NCBI GenBank assembly: GCA_955652795.1 | Contig: CATPBQ010000315.1 | Location: forward strand, 1-6,525 | Direction: 5' to 3' | DNA from: an uncultured Steroidobacteraceae bacterium | GTDB lineage: Bacteria > Pseudomonadota > Gammaproteobacteria > Steroidobacterales > Steroidobacteraceae | DNA length: 6,525 bases | Shown here: positions 1 through 5,987 of the stretch, piece after piece | Numbering within the stretch: position 1 is the first letter of the stretch | Layout of the letters: each line of letters begins with the position of its first letter | The notes under the pieces: model-generated | What the model saw: the letters and a program-made list of their open reading frames with translations, nothing else | Told to the model about the DNA's origin: nothing | Database searches by the model: none | Position numbers and translations under genes: made by a program

Positions 1-1
1 C

Positions 2-220
2 GCCACAGCCTACGAGTTGCTCAAGGTGCGCGGCCAGGCGGCCGCGGAAGACTGGCATGCGCTCGGCGTCGGCTTCCTGGTGTCGGGCGTCGTGGCCTTC
101 ATCGCGGTCAAATGGCTGCTGCGCTACGTGCGCTCGCACCGCTTCACGATCTTCGCCTGGTACCGCATCGTCCTCGGATCGATCCTGCTCGCGCTGGTGA
201 TGCAGGGGACCCTGCGCTGA
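2..220 (+). CDS. uppP: Undecaprenyl-diphosphate phosphatase, C-terminal part (5' end outside window)
   Basis: This is the last ~72 codons of an integral membrane enzyme that dephosphorylates undecaprenyl diphosphate, recycling the lipid carrier used for peptidoglycan and other envelope polymers; loss or overexpression affects bacitracin sensitivity in the family. The frame is open from base 2 (ATAYELLK...) to the TGA at 218-220, with no reason to start inside it. Two hydrophobic spans are visible, one around LGVGFLVSGVVAFIAVKWLL and one around WYRIVLGSILLALV, separated by a short basic loop; the FTIFAWYRIVLG segment is typical of the UppP/BacA C-terminus. It converges on cca with an 18-base gap. 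uppP and cca are also neighbours in E. coli, which supports both calls. Family assignment is from remembered sequence pattern, not a search. The active-site motifs lie upstream of the window and cannot be checked. Confidence 0.88.
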   Translation, partial: ATAYELLKVRGQAAAEDWHALGVGFLVSGVVAFIAVKWLLRYVRSHRFTIFAWYRIVLGSILLALVMQGTLR

Positions 221-238
221 GGGCGCTTCCTGCGCACG

Positions 239-1474
239 TTACGGCGGCGCGCGCGGCCCGTCCTTCACGGCGCTGATGGCGGCGAGGCGCCGCTGGCGCA
301 GTTGCTCACCGATCGTAGGACCGGTGAGCCCGCGGCGCTCCTCCTCCGTTAGCGCTACGGCGGCCGCGGCCGCCCGCGCCGCCTGCAGGTACGCGGCCTG
401 CGGATAGGGCTCGTTTTCACGCCCGGTGCGCCCGCGTGCATCCGCTTCACACGCCAGCAGCAGCTCGGCAAAGCGCTCCGGGCGGCGAAAGGCGTCACAG
501 TTTTCCAGCAGCGTGAGGAGCGTTGCGGGCTTCAGCTCAGCGGCGCGGTGCACCAGCGTGTGGTGACGGGCCGCGAGCACTGCCAGCTCGCGGTGCGCGT
601 TCGGGACCTTGAGGCGCGCACTGAGGGCCTCGATCAGCGGCACGCCCGCCTCCTCGTGACCGTGATGACTCGGCCAGCGTTCGCGCGGCGTGCGGGCCTT
701 GCCGAGGTCATGAGTGAGCGCGGCGAATCGTACGGCGCCGGAGGCGCCGAGCTTTGCCGCCTGACGTAGCGCGAGCATGACGTGCACCCCGGTGTCGATT
801 TCCGGGTGCCAGCGAGGCGGCTGTGGCACCCCGTAGAGCGCCTCGATCTCGGGGAAAATCACCGCCAGCGCACCGCAGGCGCGCAGGGTTTCAAAGAACA
901 CCTCCGGGCGCGGCTCCCCGAGCGCACGCTCGGTTTCCTGCCACACGCGCTCGGGAACGAGCGCGCTCACTTCGCCCGCCTGGGTCATACGCTGCATCAG
1001 CTGCACGGTCTCATCGGCCACACGGAAGCCCAGGTCGGCGTAGCGGGCGGCGAAGCGCGCCACGCGCAGGATGCGCACCGGATCCTCGACGAAGGCTTCC
1101 GACACGTGGCGCAGCACGCGCGCAGCGAGGTCCGCCTGTCCGCCGTACGGATCGACGATCTCACCGCCCTCACTCTCGGCCATCGCGTTGATGGTGAGAT
1201 CGCGGCGCCTCAGATCCTCCTGCAGCGTCACCTCGGGCGAGGACTGCGTGGTGAAGCCGCGGTAGCCGGGCGCGATCTTGCGCTCGAGCCGCGCGAGCGC
1301 GTACTCCTCGTGGGTCTGCGGATGCAGGAACACCGGGAACTCGCGCCCCACCGGCAGGTAGCCGGCGCGCTCCAGCTCCTGCGGCTGTGCACCGACCACC
1401 ACCCAGTCGCGCTCGCGCACCGGCAGTCCCAGCAGCCGGTCCCGTACCGCGCCGCCGACCAAGTAGACTCGCAT
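239..1474 (-). CDS. cca: Multifunctional CCA-adding enzyme (tRNA nucleotidyltransferase) with HD domain
   Basis: Adds or repairs the 3'-terminal CCA of tRNAs using CTP and ATP without a template, in the cytoplasm. From the start at 1474 the protein is 411 aa, against 412 in E. coli, and similar throughout. Visible landmarks: nucleotide-binding GGAVRD (G8, R11), metal carboxylates E21 and D23 in RERDWVVVG, the RRDLTINAMA motif (R91), and EDPVRILRVARF (R137, R140); these match the ATP- and metal-binding positions of E. coli Cca. A C-terminal HD domain begins around residue 225, with H255-D256 in ALTHDLGK; in E. coli this domain gives phosphodiesterase and phosphatase activities. Start: MRVYLVGGAVRD at 1474 aligns with the family. 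An ATG at 1483 (adding M-R-T) has a GGGAG 12 nt upstream and is a real alternative. The frame can be extended to 1600, but the extra N-terminus is not family-like and overlaps the divergent gene. Confidence 0.96.
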   Translation of the reverse strand: MRVYLVGGAVRDRLLGLPVRERDWVVVGAQPQELERAGYLPVGREFPVFLHPQTHEEYALARLERKIAPGYRGFTTQSSPEVTLQEDLRRRDLTINAMAESEGGEIVDPYGGQADLAARVLRHVSEAFVEDPVRILRVARFAARYADLGFRVADETVQLMQRMTQAGEVSALVPERVWQETERALGEPRPEVFFETLRACGALAVIFPEIEALYGVPQPPRWHPEIDTGVHVMLALRQAAKLGASGAVRFAALTHDLGKARTPRERWPSHHGHEEAGVPLIEALSARLKVPNAHRELAVLAARHHTLVHRAAELKPATLLTLLENCDAFRRPERFAELLLACEADARGRTGRENEPYPQAAYLQAARAAAAAVALTEEERRGLTGPTIGEQLRQRRLAAISAVKDGPRAPP

Positions 1475-1538
1475 GGTGCGCATGTTAACCGAGAGCTCCC
1501 CGGGCAGCGCGGCGAATCCCGATGTTGCCGCGCATGTT

Positions 1539-2597
1539 GTGTGCGGCGTGCGCGCGTTACTGCTGGCTGCCGCGTGTACGCTGCTGTGCGGCTGCGGCAC
1601 CCCGTATCTCGCGCAGGCCGCGCGCGGTCAGTGGCAGGTACTGCGTCAGCGTGTGCCCATCGATACGCTGCTGGCCGATCCGCGCACGCCGCCGGCCCTG
1701 CGCGCGCATCTGCAGGAGGTGCGCGCCGCACGTGAGTTCGCGTCCCGCGAGCTGGGGCTCCCCGACAACAAGAGCTACCGCAGTTACGCCGACATCGGCC
1801 GGCCGTACGTGGTGTGGAACGTGGTCGCGGCGCCGGAGTTCTCGGTCAGCCCGAAGCGCTGGTGTTTCCCGATCGCCGGTTGCGTCGCTTATCGGGGTTA
1901 TTTTCGCGAGCAGCGCGCCCGCGAATTCGCAGCGGCTCTGGCGGTGCGCGGTTTCGATGTGAGCGTCGACGGCGTGCCCGCCTACTCGACCCTCGGCAGG
2001 TTCGCCGACCCGGTGCTCTCGAGCATGCTGCGCTACGGCGATGATGAGCTCGCCGCGACCATCTTCCACGAGCTCGCTCACCAGCTGCTGTACGTGCGCG
2101 ACGACTCCGAATTCAACGAGGCGTTCGCCACCACGGTCGAAGGTGTGGGACTGGAACGCTGGCTGACGCAGCAGGGCTCATCGCAGCGCCTGCAGCAGTT
2201 CCGCGAGCGCCAGGCACACGCCGGGGCGTTCGTGAGCCTGCTGGCGCAGGGCCGCACCCGGCTCGCGCTGCTGTACGCCTCGGGTGTGGCGCGCGAGCAG
2301 ATGCGCTCCAGCAAGGCGCAGATCCTCACCGCGCTCGCCGCGGACATCCGCGCGCTCGAGCTGCGTGAGGGCGTCAGCTATCCGTTGTACGAGGAGTGGA
2401 TTGCCGCCGGCCTGAACAACGCGCGCCTGGCTTCGGTGTCCACCTACTTCGACTGCGTCCCGGGCTTCACGCGGCTGCTCGAGCAAGCCGCTAATGATCT
2501 CACGCGCTTCTATGCCGCCGCCGGCGAGCTGGCACGCGAGCCGCGCGCGCAGCGGCACGCGCGCTTGTGCACGGCACCGGTGGCTGAGGCTGGCTGA
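1539..2597 (+). CDS. Putative zinc aminopeptidase, PF10023-like, predicted lipoprotein
   Basis: Member of the 'putative aminopeptidase' family (PF10023, formerly DUF2265); substrate unknown. With the GTG start at 1539 the protein is 352 aa. The first 19 residues form a short basic-hydrophobic signal ending LLCGC, a plausible lipobox with Cys19 as the lipidated residue, followed by the family-typical start GTPYLAQAARGQ. The zinc site is HELAH at residues 177-181, with E194 (in NEAFAT) and E201 downstream as candidate third ligands, the layout of a gluzincin-type metallopeptidase. The family region PYVVWNVVAAPEFS...CFPIAGCVAYRGYF precedes it. The frame is open back to an ATG at 1473 that would overlap the cca start, but that N-terminus (about 37 residues before the signal core) looks untranslated. 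GTG at 1548 is another candidate; none has a clear Shine-Dalgarno. Divergent from cca, convergent with the SDR gene (27-base gap). Function is inferred from motif and family only. Confidence 0.87.
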   Translation: MCGVRALLLAAACTLLCGCGTPYLAQAARGQWQVLRQRVPIDTLLADPRTPPALRAHLQEVRAAREFASRELGLPDNKSYRSYADIGRPYVVWNVVAAPEFSVSPKRWCFPIAGCVAYRGYFREQRAREFAAALAVRGFDVSVDGVPAYSTLGRFADPVLSSMLRYGDDELAATIFHELAHQLLYVRDDSEFNEAFATTVEGVGLERWLTQQGSSQRLQQFRERQAHAGAFVSLLAQGRTRLALLYASGVAREQMRSSKAQILTALAADIRALELREGVSYPLYEEWIAAGLNNARLASVSTYFDCVPGFTRLLEQAANDLTRFYAAAGELAREPRAQRHARLCTAPVAEAG

Positions 2598-2624
2598 GCG
2601 CTTACCGGCGCGCGCTGGAGGACT

Positions 2625-3572
2625 TCAGGTCAGCGGCGCTGAGGCGGCGTGGATCGAGGGGCGCGGGTCGAGGTAGGTGGGCAACACCGCGAGCATGGCG
2701 GCGGGTGTGATGCCGAGCCTGCGGCAGCCATCCTCGCGGCACACGCTGTCGAGGGTGAGGGAGCGGAAGTTGTCGAGTGAAAACGGCTTGCCGGGCAGCA
2801 TCCCCATCACCAGGCCCTGGATGCGCGCGAGTGTATCGGGCAGCGGCACGATCCGGCAGGGCAGGCGCGCTACGCGCGCGGTCAGGCGCACGATCTCTTC
2901 GAGCGTCATGACCTGCGGGCCGCACAGCTCATAGGTCTGACCGGCGCTGGCGCGCTCGCCGAGTGCGCGCGCCAGGGCGTCGGCGACGTCGAACACGCAG
3001 ATGGGCGCGAAGCGCGCCCGCGCGCGCGCCAGCGGCAAGCAGCCCGCCGTGCGCCGCAGCAGGCGGGCGAAACGGTTGGTGAGGGAGTCTCCCGGCCCGA
3101 AGATCACCGAGGGACGGAAGATCGTGACTGCAGCGTCGGCGTGCGGCAGTTCGGACTGCGGCGCGGCGCGCAGCCGCGCTTCGGCGGCGGCCTTGGAGCG
3201 CAGATAGCGGCTCGGTGCGTGCGGATCCGCTCCCAGGGCGCTCATGTGCAGCACACGGCGCACTCCCGCGGTGCGCGCGCAAGCCATTACCTTGGCAGCG
3301 AGCTCGGTGTGCACGGCCTCGAAGCTCGCGCGCCCGTGCGGGTTCAGGATCCCGACGAGATTGATGACGGCATCACAGCCGCCGAACAGTTGACTGAGGA
3401 TCCGCGGCTCATGCACGTTCGCGAGCCGCAGCTCGACCGTGTCGAGCACGCGCAGACGCTCGGCGCGCGTGAGATTGCGGGTGGGTACGCGCACCCAGTG
3501 CCCCGCGAACGCGAGCCGGATGACCAGCTCCGTGCCGACAAAGCCGCTGCCGCCGAGCACACAGACGTTCAC
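2625..3572 (-). CDS. NAD(P)-binding atypical SDR, complex I NDUFA9-subunit-like family
   Basis: A 315-aa Rossmann-fold protein of the atypical short-chain dehydrogenase type that databases usually name 'complex I NDUFA9 subunit family protein'. The nucleotide-binding GGSGFVG (G7, G10, G13) is at the extreme N-terminus. T31-R32 after beta-2 suggests the NADP phosphate-binding position. VINLVGIL lies at 69-76, a serine in HMSALGAD at S111, and a YLRSK (Y123/K127) YxxxK pair. The segment IFRPSVIFGPGDSLTNRFA is characteristic of this family. In bacteria its role is not settled; the name reflects homology to a mitochondrial accessory subunit and does not show membership of complex I, and no nuo gene is in the window. 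Start is GTG at 3572, well supported by an AAGGGAG Shine-Dalgarno about 5 nt upstream. It follows the DegQ gene in the same direction after 44 bases and is likely co-transcribed with it. Confidence 0.9.
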   Translation of the reverse strand: MNVCVLGGSGFVGTELVIRLAFAGHWVRVPTRNLTRAERLRVLDTVELRLANVHEPRILSQLFGGCDAVINLVGILNPHGRASFEAVHTELAAKVMACARTAGVRRVLHMSALGADPHAPSRYLRSKAAAEARLRAAPQSELPHADAAVTIFRPSVIFGPGDSLTNRFARLLRRTAGCLPLARARARFAPICVFDVADALARALGERASAGQTYELCGPQVMTLEEIVRLTARVARLPCRIVPLPDTLARIQGLVMGMLPGKPFSLDNFRSLTLDSVCREDGCRRLGITPAAMLAVLPTYLDPRPSIHAASAPLT

Positions 3573-3590
3573 ATCACTCCCTTGCCTGCC

Positions 3591-3612
3591 GCGGCCCGCT
3601 CGAGCGGGCCGC
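3591..3612. repeat. Perfect 22-bp palindrome between degQ and the SDR gene
   Basis: Bases 3591-3612 read identically on both strands. As RNA they form a 9-bp all-GC stem (GCGGCCCGC / GCGGGCCGC) with a TCGA tetraloop. On the transcribed (-) strand the hairpin begins 4 nt after the degQ stop and ends shortly before the Shine-Dalgarno of the SDR gene. There is no U-tract on either side, so a classical intrinsic terminator is unlikely. An mRNA-stabilising or expression-tuning intercistronic hairpin fits better. The palindrome is seen directly; its function is inference. Confidence 0.6.
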
Positions 3613-3616
3613 TGCT

Positions 3617-4966
3617 TCAGCGCAGCGGGATCAACACAATCGTGTTACCGCGCCGCACTTCCAGCACCAGCACCGCGGCGCCCTTGGCGCGCTCGCGCAA
3701 CTCGCGCAGATTGCCGACCCGGCCGCGATTCGCACCCACGATGACATCGTCGGCCCGCAGGCCGGCCTGGGCGGCGGCGCTGCCGGGCTCGACGCTGCGC
3801 ACCAGCGCGCCAGCGGCGTCGGGCGCGTCGGCGAGCGCTGCGCCTTCAAAGCTCTTGTGAATGCTCACCGGACCGCCGCTGAGCCCGGCCGCGGTATCGG
3901 CGATCACCGCGGTCACGCGCAACGGCTTGCCGTCACGCACCAGGCCGATGTCGATCTTGTCGCCGACCCGCAGCAAGCCGATGGTGTTGCGCAGCTCGCT
4001 GTTGGACTTCACCGTCTGCCCGTTCACGGAGGTGATGACATCCCCGGTGCGGATGCCGGCCTTGTCCGCCGGCGAGCCCTCGACCACCTGCGACACCAGC
4101 GCTCCCATGGCGTTGCTGAGCCCGAGCGAATGCGCGATATCCGGCGTCACGGTATACATGCTCACGCCCAGCTGGCCGCGCTTGACCGAGCCGTACCTGA
4201 TGAGTTGCTCCATCACGCTGCGCGCCATGTTCACCGGAATGGCGAAGCCGATGCCGATGTTGCCCCCGCTCCGGGACAGGATCGCGGTGTTGATTCCGAT
4301 CAGCTCACCGCGCAGGTTCACCAGCGCGCCACCGGAGTTGCCGGGGTTGATCGAGGCGTCGGTCTGGATGAAGTCCTCGTAGCCGTCGGGGTTGATGCCG
4401 GAGCGCGACAGGCCGCTGATGATTCCGGAGGTCACGGTGTGTTGCAGGCCGAAGGGATTGCCGATGGCCACCACGAAGTCGCCCACCTCGGACTTGGCCG
4501 AATCACCGAGCGCCACCTGCGACAGACCGTCCGGCTTGACCTTGAGGACCGCCACGTCCGAGGGCGTGTCGCTGCCGACGACCTCGGCCTTGAGGTCGCG
4601 CCCGTCCTGCAGCGTGACGGTGATCTCGTTGGCGTTCTCCACGACGTGTGCGTTGGTGACGATATAGCCACTCTTGGCGTCGACGATGACGCCGGAGCCC
4701 GCGCTCTGGAACGGTCGCTCGCGCGGCCCGGTGTCCGGTGGCACGTCGAAGAAGCGGCGGAAGAAGGGGTCGTCGAGCAGCGGATTCTGCGGACCGCGCT
4801 CGCGAATGGTGCCGCGGGTGGCGATGTTGACCACCCCCGGCGAGACCTTCTTGATCATCGGCGCGAGCGTCGGGAGCGGCGTCTCCCCGACCGCCGGCGG
4901 CATGGCAGCCGGGATCGGCGCCGCGGCGAGCGCCACCACCAGGGCGAGGAGCAATGGGCGTCTCAT
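3617..4966 (-). CDS. degQ: Periplasmic serine endoprotease, Do/DegQ (HtrA) family
   Basis: Periplasmic protease/chaperone that degrades misfolded envelope proteins. It is 449 aa, close to E. coli DegQ. Domains: Sec signal peptide at about 1-21 (MRRPLLLALVVALAAA with cleavage near AAM or shortly after); trypsin-like domain at about 30-255 with the catalytic triad H107 (TNAHVV), D137 (PSDVAVLK) and S211 (NPGNSGGAL); PDZ1 at about 262-355, opening with RGQLGVSM; PDZ2 at about 365-449, ending LVLEVRRGNTIVLIPLR. The LA loop around residues 52-86 is moderate in length, closer to DegQ/MucD than to the long loop of DegP. Start is ATG at 4966: an in-frame TAG lies 15 bases upstream, so it cannot extend; the Shine-Dalgarno is weak (AGGG very close to the ATG). 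It lies downstream of hsp20 on the same strand (146-base gap with hairpins) and upstream of the SDR gene. The symbol could equally be degP or mucD; the activity is not in doubt. Confidence 0.95.
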   Translation of the reverse strand: MRRPLLLALVVALAAAPIPAAMPPAVGETPLPTLAPMIKKVSPGVVNIATRGTIRERGPQNPLLDDPFFRRFFDVPPDTGPRERPFQSAGSGVIVDAKSGYIVTNAHVVENANEITVTLQDGRDLKAEVVGSDTPSDVAVLKVKPDGLSQVALGDSAKSEVGDFVVAIGNPFGLQHTVTSGIISGLSRSGINPDGYEDFIQTDASINPGNSGGALVNLRGELIGINTAILSRSGGNIGIGFAIPVNMARSVMEQLIRYGSVKRGQLGVSMYTVTPDIAHSLGLSNAMGALVSQVVEGSPADKAGIRTGDVITSVNGQTVKSNSELRNTIGLLRVGDKIDIGLVRDGKPLRVTAVIADTAAGLSGGPVSIHKSFEGAALADAPDAAGALVRSVEPGSAAAQAGLRADDVIVGANRGRVGNLRELRERAKGAAVLVLEVRRGNTIVLIPLR

Positions 4967-5018
4967 GCCCTGGGAATTCTAGCCCGAAGCGCCTGCGCCG
5001 GTTAGAAAGGCATGGAGG

Positions 5019-5052
5019 TAACGCCCGCGGCATCGGGCCGCGGCTGCCGTTA
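5019..5052. repeat. Imperfect inverted repeat upstream of degQ
   Basis: CCGCGG at 5025-5030 pairs with CCGCGG at 5038-5043 around a 7-nt loop, and TAACG at 5019-5023 pairs with CGTTA at 5048-5052 outside it, giving a two-part stem with a small asymmetric bulge. It sits 53-86 bases upstream of the degQ start, where an operator or a leader hairpin could act. GC-rich DNA forms such repeats easily, so the functional claim is weak. I found no convincing sigma-E-type (GAACTT) element in this gap. Confidence 0.3.
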
Positions 5053-5067
5053 ACCCGCGCTCAGGAG

Positions 5068-5097
5068 AGCCGGTAGTGCGAGCGTGCACTACCGGCT
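5068..5097 (-). terminator. Strong hairpin after hsp20, terminator-like but without a U-tract
   Basis: AGCCGGTAGTGC (5068-5079) is perfectly complementary to GCACTACCGGCT (5086-5097) with a 6-nt loop: a 12-bp stem with no mismatch. On the hsp20 strand it starts 15 nt after the stop codon, the usual place for a terminator or a 3'-end protecting hairpin. The bases that follow (CTCCTGAGCG) contain no run of T, so termination may be partial or the hairpin may only stabilise the hsp20 message while some transcripts continue into degQ. Confidence 0.5.
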
Positions 5098-5112
5098 GAA
5101 CCGCCCCCGTCC

Positions 5113-5547
5113 TCAGGCGGCCTGGACGGAAATGCGCCGGGGCTGCTCCTGCGGGCGCTTGGGGATGCTCACTTCCAGCACCCCGTTCACGTGCCTGGCC
5201 TTGATCGCCTCGGCATCGGCGCTCTCAGGAAGGCTGAAGCGGCGCAGGAACGAGCCCGTGGCGCGCTCGACGCGCTCGAAACCGTCTGCGGACGTCTTGT
5301 TCTGCGAGCGGCGCTCGCCGCGGATCGTCAGCACGCCCTTGTCGGCGGTGATCTCGATGTCCTTGCCTTCGACGCCCGGCACGTCAGCGACCACCACGAA
5401 GCGCTCGGCTTCCTCGCGAACGTCGACATGCGGGATCCAGCTGACGCTCGCGGAGTCCGCGCTGTCAGCACTCTCGCCCACGGCGCGCTCGAACTGCCTC
5501 TGGAAGCGGCTCAAGAGCGCCCACGGCTCATAACGAACGATGGTCAT
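5113..5547 (-). CDS. Small heat-shock protein, Hsp20/alpha-crystallin family
   Basis: ATP-independent cytoplasmic holdase that binds unfolding proteins and passes them to the refolding chaperones. It is 144 aa, a normal bacterial length. Layout: an aromatic N-terminal arm (YEPWALLSRFQRQFERAV) with a Ser/Ala/Asp linker, then an alpha-crystallin domain from about residue 36 to 131, with SWIPHVDVREE, the ADVPGV turn (54-59), GVLTIRGERR (71-80) and NGVLEVSIPK (121-130). The short tail carries I139-S140-V141, the I/V-x-I/V motif that docks neighbouring dimers in the oligomer. Start: ATG at 5547, preceded by an AGGAGAG Shine-Dalgarno about 6 nt upstream. The frame stays open to 5814, but that extension has no family similarity and covers the promoter. 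A sigma-32-like promoter lies about 60 bases upstream of the ATG and a hairpin follows the stop. Near-identical names (ibpA, hspA, hsp20) are used for relatives, so no symbol is given. Confidence 0.95.
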   Translation of the reverse strand: MTIVRYEPWALLSRFQRQFERAVGESADSADSASVSWIPHVDVREEAERFVVVADVPGVEGKDIEITADKGVLTIRGERRSQNKTSADGFERVERATGSFLRRFSLPESADAEAIKARHVNGVLEVSIPKRPQEQPRRISVQAA

Positions 5548-5550
5548 AAT

Positions 5551-5588
5551 GGCTCTCCTGTTGGAATGTTGGAAACAAAGCGCAAGCC
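5551..5588 (-). promoter_or_regulatory. Possible SD-masking leader hairpin (RNA-thermometer candidate) of hsp20
   Basis: In the hsp20 transcript, UUUCC (complement of 5571-5575) can pair with the Shine-Dalgarno bases GGAGA (complement of 5554-5558), four Watson-Crick pairs plus one G-U, across a 12-nt loop. The directly adjacent GCC (5551-5553) can pair with an upstream GGC (5586-5588), leaving a 10-nt bulge. A weak, U-rich pairing over the ribosome site is what heat-shock RNA thermometers use, and they are common in hsp20 leaders of proteobacteria. No complete ROSE or FourU signature is visible. This is inference from hand folding. Confidence 0.3.
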
Positions 5589-5594
5589 TTGCGC
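5580..5594. repeat. 15-bp inverted repeat in the hsp20 leader
   Basis: GCGCAAG (5580-5586) and CTTGCGC (5588-5594) form a perfect 7-bp inverted repeat around one central base. It lies within the first ~20 bases of the predicted hsp20 transcript. It may be a repressor operator beside the promoter or part of the leader structure; with a 1-nt loop the full RNA hairpin cannot close, so an operator role is at least as likely. Confidence 0.4.
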
Positions 5595-5605
5595 GGTTGC
5601 ACAGG

Positions 5606-5634
5606 ATGTGTGGTTCGGGCGACGCGGTTTCAAG
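5606..5634 (-). promoter_or_regulatory. Sigma-32-like heat-shock promoter of hsp20
   Basis: On the - strand, CTTGAAA (complement of 5628-5634) is an exact match to the sigma-32 -35 element. After a 14-nt spacer comes CCACACAT (complement of 5606-5613), which fits CCCCATNT at 5 of its 7 defined positions. Transcription would start near 5599, giving a leader of about 50 nt before the hsp20 ATG at 5547. The element, spacing and position in front of a heat-shock gene agree. Confidence 0.62.
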
Positions 5635-5885
5635 AGCCGCGGCTTCGTCGCTGGCCGCGGACCTGGGCCAAGGCAGCAGCTCTTGTGCGCGGCGCGCGCG
5701 GACCCATGTTCGTGCGGCCGCGAGCCGGGGCTTGCACGTGGCTGGACAAAAAGTCGTCCCCTGGGTGCCCTCTTTTGTGGGCAGCTGTGCAGAACCTGTG
5801 CTTCGTCTGGGCACAAGATATGGGGGGTGGGCGGCGGTTCACGGCAGGCGCAGTTCTTGAAAAAATCTTGCGCGTGCGACGGCCA
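5635..5885. other. Non-coding upstream region of hsp20, no gene recognised
   Basis: About 250 bases of GC-rich sequence far upstream of hsp20. Several frames stay open on both strands, but none has recognisable domains, a good ribosome site or a plausible start, and their low-complexity, Arg/Pro/Cys-rich translations look like chance. It holds the second sigma-32-like block (5818-5843), a 10-bp palindrome AGCCGCGGCT at 5635-5644, and G-runs at 5822-5836. I see no tRNA or known small-RNA signature; an unannotated sRNA or a long hsp20 leader cannot be excluded. Confidence 0.5.
5818..5843 (-). promoter_or_regulatory. Second sigma-32-like promoter block, diverged copy of the hsp20 promoter
   Basis: On the - strand CCCCATAT (complement of 5818-5825) fits the sigma-32 -10 consensus at every defined position. 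CGTGAAC (complement of 5837-5843) matches CTTGAAA at 5 of 7, but the 11-nt spacer is shorter than usual. The block resembles the proximal promoter: both read TGAA, CCGC, CGCCC, a C-rich -10 and then TCYTGTGC in the same order. If active it would give a leader of about 260 nt. Its function is uncertain because of the spacer. Confidence 0.35.
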
Positions 5886-5913
5886 TAAACATCGTAACAC
5901 ATTGAAAATACTT

Positions 5914-5937
5914 ACTAAAATTGGCGCACTAAAATCG
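5914..5937 (+). repeat. 14-bp-spaced direct repeat in AT-rich island
   Basis: ACTAAAATTG (5914-5923) recurs as ACTAAAATCG (5928-5937), with starts 14 bases apart. It sits inside an AT-rich stretch (about 5884-5936) that stands out from the GC-rich surroundings, directly upstream of the candidate nrdJ -35 element. It could be an UP-element-like region or a regulator site; two copies are too few to be sure. Confidence 0.35.
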
Positions 5938-5948
5938 ACCCGCCGAGC

Positions 5949-5977
5949 TTGACGCCTCCCGGGACGCTCATTAGGCT
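5949..5977 (+). promoter_or_regulatory. Candidate sigma-70 promoter of nrdJ
   Basis: TTGACG (5949-5954) matches the -35 consensus at 5 of 6; after a 17-nt spacer TAGGCT (5972-5977) keeps the key T, A and final T of the -10. Transcription would begin near 5984, immediately before the NrdR-type palindrome, a geometry suited to repression. The -10 is weak, and a second TTGACC at 5979-5984 has no good -10 behind it. Confidence 0.4.
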
Positions 5978-5987
5978 TTTGACCCCG

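Noticed and set aside
782..1735. Long + strand open frame (317 codons) across cca
   Set aside because: Antisense shadow in GC-rich DNA; its translation is His/Arg-rich without domains, while the - strand frame has every catalytic residue of Cca.
3857..5005. Long + strand open frame (382 codons) opposite the DegQ gene
   Set aside because: Antisense shadow of a highly conserved protease; composition rich in Asp/His/Arg/Gly without recognisable motifs.
5548..5814. N-terminal extension of Hsp20 to a start at 5814
   Set aside because: The extension crosses the heat-shock promoter and the Shine-Dalgarno, has no family similarity, and the 144-aa form is a normal length.
5822..5836. G-quadruplex-like G-runs near 5822-5836
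   Set aside because: The tracts are uneven (several only GG) and in GC-rich DNA this is weak evidence.
5856..5888. Plus-strand CTTGAAA followed by GGCCATAA as a heat-shock promoter for nrdJ
   Set aside because: The spacer is 18 nt, too long for sigma-32, and the -10 matches poorly.
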